From JACKNG01 sp050184115 (lineage in GTDB: Bacteria; Pseudomonadota; Gammaproteobacteria; Ga0077536): 64,000 nucleotides of DNA. The stretch lies in NCBI GenBank assembly GCA_050184115.1, contig JBFXAQ010000008.1, positions 207,823 to 271,822 of the forward strand. Direction: 5' to 3'. The position numbers and the translations under genes were made by a program. The notes beneath the pieces were generated by a model that had not been told where the DNA came from, searched no databases, and saw nothing but the letters and a program-made list of their open reading frames with translations. Position 1 is the first letter of the stretch. Each line of letters begins with the position of its first letter. Shown piece by piece: positions 60,401 to 64,000 of the stretch.

Positions 60401-61898
60401 GTCCCGGAAAGACCACCCAAGGCCGCTCAGGAGCGGAACTCGGCGGAGGAGGAAGGGGACGAAGCCGATACCGTGTTTCTCCTTCGACCAGACGCCAGCT
60501 CGGTTCGCTATCACGGGTTAGCGAGCGCACCCAGCAGCAATTCCGGCAGATATGAGATCTGAAAGTCTCGAACCAGTCTGTATCTGCAATAGCTGCCGTA
60601 AGGTGACTACACTCACTCGTCGAAAGCTTAAGTTGAGTGTTGTACCGAGCTAAAGTCGGTAGTACCAAGGGCAGCAATACGTCTTGAGTAAGCTTCTGGT
60701 TCCAGGCAGTGCGCAACGTGCTTTCATCGATTCGCGCGTCGCCGACATCGGCAGCCTCCTGGTGCAGGACGGTTAACCCATGGATGTTTTTTCGACCTGC
60801 GTCTAGAAAGAACTGCCCATGGAGAATGATCGAATGCCCCAATTTGCAGCCTTCGGCCCTAACCGTTTGAGCGCCTTCCTCGACCGGCAAAAACACGGCC
60901 CAATGTAGGTGGCTGCTTGGTTTCGAATCGAAATCCATGCAAAACATAACGGCCGCTTCCGGTACCGCCTTGTCTATTGCCAAGTGCTCACGCCCTAGCT
61001 CGTCGCGATACCAGACACGAGGCCACTCTTCGCGGGCTTTTGCGGATGCAAACCATCCATCTGTGCTTTCGGATCGCAGGCCGCTGAAAGCAAGTAGCGT
61101 GCTTTGCCCTCCCTTCACAACTTTCCCGTCGGAACCTTCGCACGACGGGTCACCGATCAGTCGACCTCCAGACGAGAGGTCGAGAACGAAGTGATTGCTC
61201 GTGCTTTGGTATTCGACGCGCTCCAGATGCCGAAGCAGCGGCAGCATTTCGGCAACATTTCGTGGCAGTGCCGAGTCGTCCAGAAAGTCTAGCTCGCCGG
61301 ACGGATCGTCCCCTGGAAACCGACTGATGATGGCGCCCGTCTCTTCGCCTGACTGATTCTGCAAGTGCCGTTTCATACGAAGAGGGAGCCACAACAAGAA
61401 CCAGCTTTGTTCCTGGGCGTCAACCAGATCTAACCCGAGGTTCTTCAAAACATCCCAGTCAGCGGGGGTGGTCTCGTCCCACTCCGGGTGGGTACTGTGA
61501 CCGTCGTGCTTCCAGGGGGTGAGCCCTTCGCAGTGGAGGTTGCTCCCATCCCAGGCGAGATAGAATAGGGCCTCGCACAAATGAAACACGCTTTTCATTC
61601 CAAGGCCGAACTTGCCTATTACACCGGCGTCGCCTGCCTTGCTGTTGATACCGAAAGAGCGAAGGGCATCGGCATCACTTGTCTTGAACTGGCCATCATT
61701 GAAAAACCAAAGACCCGGTCCATGCAGGAGTGGATGCGGAGCCTCGGGAAACCCTGGATGGTTTCCGAATATCAGCGTACGAGCGCCTGCGTCGTCTGCA
61801 TTCTGGATGAGTTCCTTGAGAATCGGGAAGCCGCTTTCGTACCGGTCCCGCAGGTTGTCCGCGATGAGATTGACGTAGTTGGTCTGATAGCCCCGCAT
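54456..61898 (-). CDS. Giant protein with two sacsin/HSP90-like ATPase modules
   Basis: About 2480 aa from ATG 61898 (GAGG 6 nt upstream; an upstream GTG at 61940 is weaker). Two GHKL ATPase modules lie about 1540 residues apart. Each has the ATP-lid motifs: ELIQNADDAGA (29-39) with GKFGLGMK (95-102), and ELFQNADD (1567-1574) with GKFGLGFK (1655-1662). This is the sacsin N-terminal subclass of HSP90-like ATPases. The 1300-residue middle and the 800-residue end have no recognised domain and no membrane helix. With the SNF2 partner behind it and a ribbon-helix-helix gene in front, it forms a self-contained cargo unit. Its function is inferred as DNA or phage surveillance, unproven. Confidence 0.85.
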   Translation of the reverse strand: MRGYQTNYVNLIADNLRDRYESGFPILKELIQNADDAGARTLIFGNHPGFPEAPHPLLHGPGLWFFNDGQFKTSDADALRSFGINSKAGDAGVIGKFGLGMKSVFHLCEALFYLAWDGSNLHCEGLTPWKHDGHSTHPEWDETTPADWDVLKNLGLDLVDAQEQSWFLLWLPLRMKRHLQNQSGEETGAIISRFPGDDPSGELDFLDDSALPRNVAEMLPLLRHLERVEYQSTSNHFVLDLSSGGRLIGDPSCEGSDGKVVKGGQSTLLAFSGLRSESTDGWFASAKAREEWPRVWYRDELGREHLAIDKAVPEAAVMFCMDFDSKPSSHLHWAVFLPVEEGAQTVRAEGCKLGHSIILHGQFFLDAGRKNIHGLTVLHQEAADVGDARIDESTLRTAWNQKLTQDVLLPLVLPTLARYNTQLKLSTSECSHLTAAIADTDWFETFRSHICRNCCWVRSLTRDSEPSWRLVEGETRYRLRPLPPPPSSAPERPWVVFPGLATSNVVPYDVQAPRLWDQPRQWQESELEHLLSRVDGLFTDGPSMDYLGELLESCAGPYLSTDRIQNRLLSVLQQGLRIAGEQSWRQVAAKASRLIGFLKPERRLELAAELPDSILKKLWAIAAPILLVPRGKDAARSSEGLPDESTLIGWLGVLDGELGEGVDMSTQRQVLSVVQGLLRTLSPENRGRFLRVNRTLRVIGVRDAATAAEKALSFEKIERIRTAGTLFGYAEGLGEAAMGLTPLLARAIPEAEVCLVRAQAYRELFPDEGSSVRGQRISSAADGKACLAAVGRQDTGRLGDLQARQRLLDHANDPGTDPNSLRGLRLLLHGTVERRGEDSALLWIGRHDQHPAWNRLWAAIHEDKQWSLIPEELANSVPRARWTMAKIAEIDSRNLLEELRCSDSVDIEKPEEFSTEERNEILSRIEDADLWRRLPFHATVTNELVTATGESVYLAPGQRLRHEPLALRAVLIARSDNAHVAQRQESWLRLFDEHAIIEIALSTEHPAEHWRRIMDALHHLSGDVAGNLPALIRSGSWLPTMYGPPVKPEDVIDLQGSLGDEAHRLVAEHRAAHGPCFAVPDEIESALKDHVAWERVRSLGFASENDALARLGLLLEDLPAYHIGVWQERPVEDAIKLLARCESLPGWRLLEAGAADRFEPSALWDQLATPLLRPLDGVRLAKVLHWLSSDTMQWNVRKSVHDSYLGQLARNREDANRFVTSLRLASRTRTWNDAAALCTGAHGVTESRVLDVRQAAILGDLVYQAGTSDSREMAVGIPDAAFRTAQDAAPELLREYFRDWPSSLVPAPMIGVLLGLLGPTVRELASEYLYPHSFDWLVGRLPWRDPGRTNERREWMGDKTAGEALELIEAAVRVEPGDEIEVLNLLGQPIRVALDQEIKTLVAGALSWQGGYGVMLPFRRVEPGRFESGQLFELLRVTAERLYFELYNQPKADFDSLWKELDRSDQLEIGIARRLILDHIPFYLRQLSVKSNRIEQQLTDCDAWRRRVAEAEADGGSPEAPRQKLRDSLEALARFIDENEDEQSAVVQAVKSKLKQYQYDLSSIPFELFQNADDAAVELGYFHAYPLEGCDIPAAARRFVVDEREESTAFLHWGRPINARGPVGFRGEQRGYDRDLEKMLILSATDKRGEEESTGKFGLGFKCVLLACEQPRILSGRLSARIVSGILPQPWEESGGVRQRMTEMSSDSRLPGTLIDLPGLYGELRNQVLARFRQLAGVLCVFGRAVRNITTAAASESTWSWQPSEIFPRIEIGQLDLRGEWGSETAALCIRAEPGSLLIALGPQGFRSLPDDIPSIWVTAPTRETSSVGFAVNGPFDLDAGRARLAGSTTENLEKAGRIGSATGGALQSLLEGSVTRWPAVRTALGLADGVDSLAFWESVWIGLTKQWLKRRHSDGADLTRTVALGVLTRLSQHPKGVPNGLVGPMRAFVDAGDVRYELGGALLQSDVASKLADWIRFTSRYPAQCCVSKNIADILNEAKVANPQPLGLPALLGLLDQNRVEPEDAEVLGWLRLLTEETLDWESEELQKRLGQLLFRSEAGDWVEARRLLVNCGTGLDPDEPRRHGLAPANFRLHSDYCITSGDETPRVELFLAARMRLEAPSQTIAQWILDAEAPESRRAALAYLADGELGEPVADRVRGKGWLQTALQEPELTRDLSEEQVDRLRRRLISVAQLERAVHAEGQWTDGGSIYAGVDLATALARLRDWWSTEGVVKAAEYRNRVFPQDLNLVPDPQSGRIDRSSWLTLLAIGSFQGMGRARDEQHRAFVRYCQDRGWWEVFTGSDPRAEPDKWINIIEEYAEAQHDDEEWTLWLAQFPKLYRLRRWLDDYAELFLSIDRLKDRFTLDTILAPRANPEFQGGGVDAPPLTRTLKLGSHLVVRELLHRGVITNPLAIPYAYAPIERIKTFFAAFAEEIESAEDIYAVLKEYLGERDAVFGGDYDIPLRIASSDQLVLQKLLG

Positions 61899-61985
61899 CT
61901 GCAGCCTCAACCGAACATATGAGGAACGCAGAGGGCCCACGACCGATAGGTCAGTGGCGTGTAGCCGGCGACGAGTTGTAATCGC

Positions 61986-62213
61986 CTATTTGCCGCCCAG
62001 CGCTTCATTGATCGCCTCCAGCATCTCGTCCTGAGAATGTTGCCGAGCTCGGCGCTTCGCACCTTCGACGGTGAGTTCAAAAAGGCGTGACTGGACAGCC
62101 TCTTCGACGAACTGGGAGATGTCGCCCTTCTTCATGCCATGGCGACCCAAATAGGTCCGAAGTGCCTTGTCCACGTCATCGCGTACCACGATGGACCATC
62201 GCACGTTGCTCAT
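61986..62213 (-). CDS. Ribbon-helix-helix regulator preceding the sacsin-like gene
   Basis: A 75-aa protein (start ATG 62213, with GGAG 7 nt upstream; the ATG at 62234 lacks a site). MSNVRWSIVVRDDVDKALRT and KGDISQFVEEAVQSRLFE give the beta strand plus two helices of an Arc/ParD-like DNA-binding dimer, followed by a charged tail (AKRRARQHSQDEMLEA). It lies 87 nt upstream of the giant ATPase gene. A strong promoter and a perfect palindrome precede it, suggesting autorepression. It could also be an antitoxin or an ICE backbone gene. Confidence 0.78.
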   Translation of the reverse strand: MSNVRWSIVVRDDVDKALRTYLGRHGMKKGDISQFVEEAVQSRLFELTVEGAKRRARQHSQDEMLEAINEALGGK

Positions 62214-62225
62214 GAACATTCTCCG

Positions 62226-62238
62226 AAAGTTCAACTTT
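62226..62238 (-). promoter_or_regulatory. AAAGTT-C-AACTTT palindrome, candidate operator
   Basis: A perfect 6-bp inverted repeat around one base lies between the -10 element (62243-62248) and the ribosome-binding site, covering the expected transcription start. It is in the right place for binding by the ribbon-helix-helix protein made just downstream. Confidence 0.55.
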
Positions 62239-62242
62239 GACT

Positions 62243-62271
62243 GTTATACGCCTATACACATAAACACACAA
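62243..62271 (-). promoter_or_regulatory. Sigma-70-like promoter of the cargo block
   Basis: On the minus strand TTGTGT (62266-62271), a 17-bp spacer and TATAAC (62243-62248) sit in an AT-rich pocket about 30 nt before the regulator ATG. It likely drives the regulator, the sacsin-like gene and the helicase separately from the transfer genes upstream. Confidence 0.65.
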
Positions 62272-62307
62272 CGAAGTATCGGTGGAGCTGGCGAAGCAAC
62301 GGCGCTG

Positions 62308-63045
62308 TTAGAGGTACTTCTTGAACGTGCTCGCCGTGACCGCCAGGCTCAGCGCAAACAGCGTCGCGAAGGGCAACACGATGAAGCTCGGGTGCAGACT
62401 GAATGGCAGGGCCAGATAGAGCACCCAGGTGAGAACGAGCAGTGGAAGCGCCGACCGCTTGGCCCAGTGGTAGACGAAAGAACTCTCGCGTCCCCCGCCC
62501 CACCGGCGCAGATCTCGCTTCACCAGACCGTCGACGATGGCGACCAGCGTGAACATCACGAACACCGGCATGGCGAGCGCCAGGACCGCCAGCCGGACCG
62601 AGAAGACCTGGGTCACCTGCATCGCGGCAAGCACGTACTCTGCGACCGGCTGAAACGCGGCATACAACCGTGACCGCGGGCCGGACTCACCGGTCGCCGG
62701 GGCCCGCCCGATCCACTCGATGAAGTCGGTTATGCGGGTGAACTCGAACAAGACGTAGTAGGTCCGGTCCGCAACGTTCTTGGTGAACTGGGCAGGATCC
62801 GAGCTGACAAGGCTCCGCCCGAAGTCGGCCTGCAGAAACCCGATTTCGGCGGCCAGCATGTCGCGGCTGTGGTCGAGCCCTTGCTCCGGCCACCAGAAGG
62901 CCATGCCCACCCACTCGTTGAGTATCGAGAAAACGAGCGACAGCAGGAGCCACTTCACCCCCTGGGCGAGGGTCGTGAGAAGCCGGGAGATGAGTCCTTG
63001 CCGAACCTCCCGCCGCCGTGGATCGGCAGTCGCTTCAGCCACCAT
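62308..63045 (-). CDS. ICE membrane protein, PFL_4697 family (TIGR03747)
   Basis: A 245-aa inner-membrane protein with a hydrophobic segment near residues 30-50 (WLLLSLVFSILNEWVGMAFW) and three or four more towards the C-terminus (LAVLALAMPVFVMFTLVAIV, LPLLVLTWVLYLALPFSL). It always follows traD in PFGI-1/ICEclc-like elements; its function in transfer is not known. Its start overlaps the traD stop by 11 nt. After it the backbone is interrupted by the defence-like block. Confidence 0.9.
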   Translation of the reverse strand: MVAEATADPRRREVRQGLISRLLTTLAQGVKWLLLSLVFSILNEWVGMAFWWPEQGLDHSRDMLAAEIGFLQADFGRSLVSSDPAQFTKNVADRTYYVLFEFTRITDFIEWIGRAPATGESGPRSRLYAAFQPVAEYVLAAMQVTQVFSVRLAVLALAMPVFVMFTLVAIVDGLVKRDLRRWGGGRESSFVYHWAKRSALPLLVLTWVLYLALPFSLHPSFIVLPFATLFALSLAVTASTFKKYL

Positions 63046-64000
63046 CCTCGGTCTCCGGAGTCACCAACGCGTCGGTATCGGCGATGGCGTGCCACCAAGT
63101 TTCCCGCGCGCGATACCAGTGGTCGTTGGTGACATAGGTGCGCTCCATCTCGTTCGCGATAGCGGCGATGTCTGCCGGCATCGCCGGGTCGCCGCTGTCG
63201 TCGGGCAGCGGCATGCGCACCTTCCAAAGCCGTCCACCCTCGAGCAGGGCGAAGGCCTGGCCCTTCGGCAACCGCACGAGCTCCGCCGGCGTCAGCATCG
63301 GCACCTCGGAGACGCTGATGCGGTCCTCGTTGCGGGACTGGAAGTCGATGCCCGACATGGGATCGGAGGAGTCGTTGACGCCCGAGACGTTCATGAGCGT
63401 GAACACCTCGACGCGCGGCAGCTGGTCGGTGAGCATCTCGGCAGTCGCGAGCTCCTTTACGCGCAGCATGATCATGGTGTTGAAGTTTCCGGCGACCTGG
63501 CCGGCCTTGGCGCGGCTACCGATCTTGGCCTCCACGTCGGACCAGGTCTGGGTGTAGGCGGTCACCTGGAAGCCTGCGCCACCGGCCTTGTTCAAGAGCG
63601 GCACGAACTCGTCCCCGATCAGCTCGTTGAACTCGTCGGCGTGCATCGAGATCGTCGGGACGCGGGTTGGATTCGGGATTGTCGTATCGTCGGCCGGATC
63701 GGCGACCCCATGCTTGTAGATGTGACCGGCTACGGACACCAGATCCGCGAACATGGAGTTGCCCACCGCACTCGCCACGGTCGTGTCGGTCAGCGCGTCG
63801 AGACCGACGTAGACGATGCCGTTGCGGCGGATGACGTCCAGCCACTCGAAGATCGGACGACTGTCGTCGTCGTTCAGGTAGTCCGGGGAGATGAGCTCGG
63901 CGATCTTGCCGGTCGTCAGCTTCTCCATCAGTGGGCCGACGGAGCTTACGATCTTGTCGAAATAGGTCTTGTCGTACTTGAATGCGGACACGAGGCCGTC
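63035..64000 (-). CDS. traD: Conjugative coupling protein TraD, C-terminal part (cut by window edge)
   Basis: The open frame runs off the right edge (before SAFKYDKTYFD it reads LV and further upstream codons), so the N-terminal membrane anchor and Walker A are outside. The visible 320 residues have the Walker B segment TISMHADEFNELIG and the following TAYTQTWSDVEAK of the VirD4/TraD superfamily, as in SXT/TOL-subclass TraD (TIGR03743). It brings relaxase-bound DNA to the T4SS channel. The GTG at 63991 is internal, not a start. Confidence 0.88.
   Translation of the reverse strand, partial: DGLVSAFKYDKTYFDKIVSSVGPLMEKLTTGKIAELISPDYLNDDDSRPIFEWLDVIRRNGIVYVGLDALTDTTVASAVGNSMFADLVSVAGHIYKHGVADPADDTTIPNPTRVPTISMHADEFNELIGDEFVPLLNKAGGAGFQVTAYTQTWSDVEAKIGSRAKAGQVAGNFNTMIMLRVKELATAEMLTDQLPRVEVFTLMNVSGVNDSSDPMSGIDFQSRNEDRISVSEVPMLTPAELVRLPKGQAFALLEGGRLWKVRMPLPDDSGDPAMPADIAAIANEMERTYVTNDHWYRARETWWHAIADTDALVTPETEDGG

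Larger units (their letters stand above)
20157..64000. mobile_element. Integrative and conjugative element, MPF-G (ICEHin1056/PFGI-1-like) type, right part beyond window
   Basis: The element starts at ssrA with a tyrosine integrase, then small regulators, a phosphorothioation defence block, and the T4SS genes on the minus strand in the order typical of GI-type ICEs (TraD to TraG-N). Two cargo insertions split the transfer genes, at 43323-44102 and 51722-62213. Base composition of several cargo genes (22.6-31.4 kb, 44.1-44.2 kb, 54-62 kb) is visibly more AT-rich than the flanking core. Relaxase, replication/partition genes and the second att site are not in the window, so transfer competence cannot be judged. 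Confidence 0.88.

Noticed and set aside
51722..61898. A DISARM system, because of the DrmD-like SNF2 helicase
   Set aside because: No DNA methyltransferase, DrmB, DrmC or DUF1998 gene is present; the partner is a sacsin-like giant.

Overview
The window is one end of a gammaproteobacterial housekeeping cluster followed by an integrated mobile element. The left 20 kb has high G+C and the gene order carB-carA-oxidoreductase-dapB-dnaJ-dnaK-grpE-hrcA / nadK-recN / fur / bamE / rnfH-ratA / transporter / kinase / smpB-ssrA. This order, a Pseudomonas-like Fur and a tmRNA tag reading ANDDNYALAA point to a gammaproteobacterium of the Xanthomonadales/Chromatiales kind. I cannot name the species.

From 20157 to beyond the right edge lies a large integrative and conjugative element (ICE). 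Its tyrosine integrase sits directly behind the 3' end of ssrA, the probable attachment site. The transfer genes (38448-51590 and 62308-64000, all on the minus strand) match in family and order the MPF-G type IV secretion set of ICEHin1056/PFGI-1/ICEclc-like elements: TraD, PFL_4697, RAQPRD, PFL_4701, 4702, TIGR03750, PFL_4703, 4704, 4705, TIGR03751, VirB4-like PFL_4706, PFL_4709, 4710, 4711 and a TraG-N protein. The other end of the element is not in the window.

The element carries two defence-like cargo blocks and smaller cargo. Block 1 (22365-37974) is a DNA phosphorothioation system of the SspABCD-SspFGH type. It has sspF-sspG-sspH on the plus strand, converging on sspB-sspC-sspD on the minus strand, then a divergent cysteine desulfurase, sspA. 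SspA and SspD should mobilise and insert sulfur, SspB (DUF4007) and SspC (P-loop ATPase) complete the modification module, and SspFGH is the restriction arm. Block 2 (51722-62213) sits inside the conjugation operon. It encodes a ribbon-helix-helix protein, a giant (about 2480 aa) protein with two separate sacsin/HSP90-like (GHKL) ATPase modules, and an SNF2-type helicase. I know no named system with exactly this architecture, and it is the best candidate here for an undescribed system. A 259-aa orphan with its own AT-rich promoter and 32-bp-phased repeats interrupts the T4SS genes at 43.3-44.1 kb, and short regulator genes (AlpA-like, ribbon-helix-helix) lie near the integrase.

Working model: the element integrates at ssrA, maintains and transfers itself with the MPF-G machinery, and protects its host against phages or competing DNA with the phosphorothioation system and the sacsin-like/SNF2 pair. 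Each defence block is preceded by a small ribbon-helix-helix gene that could control it.
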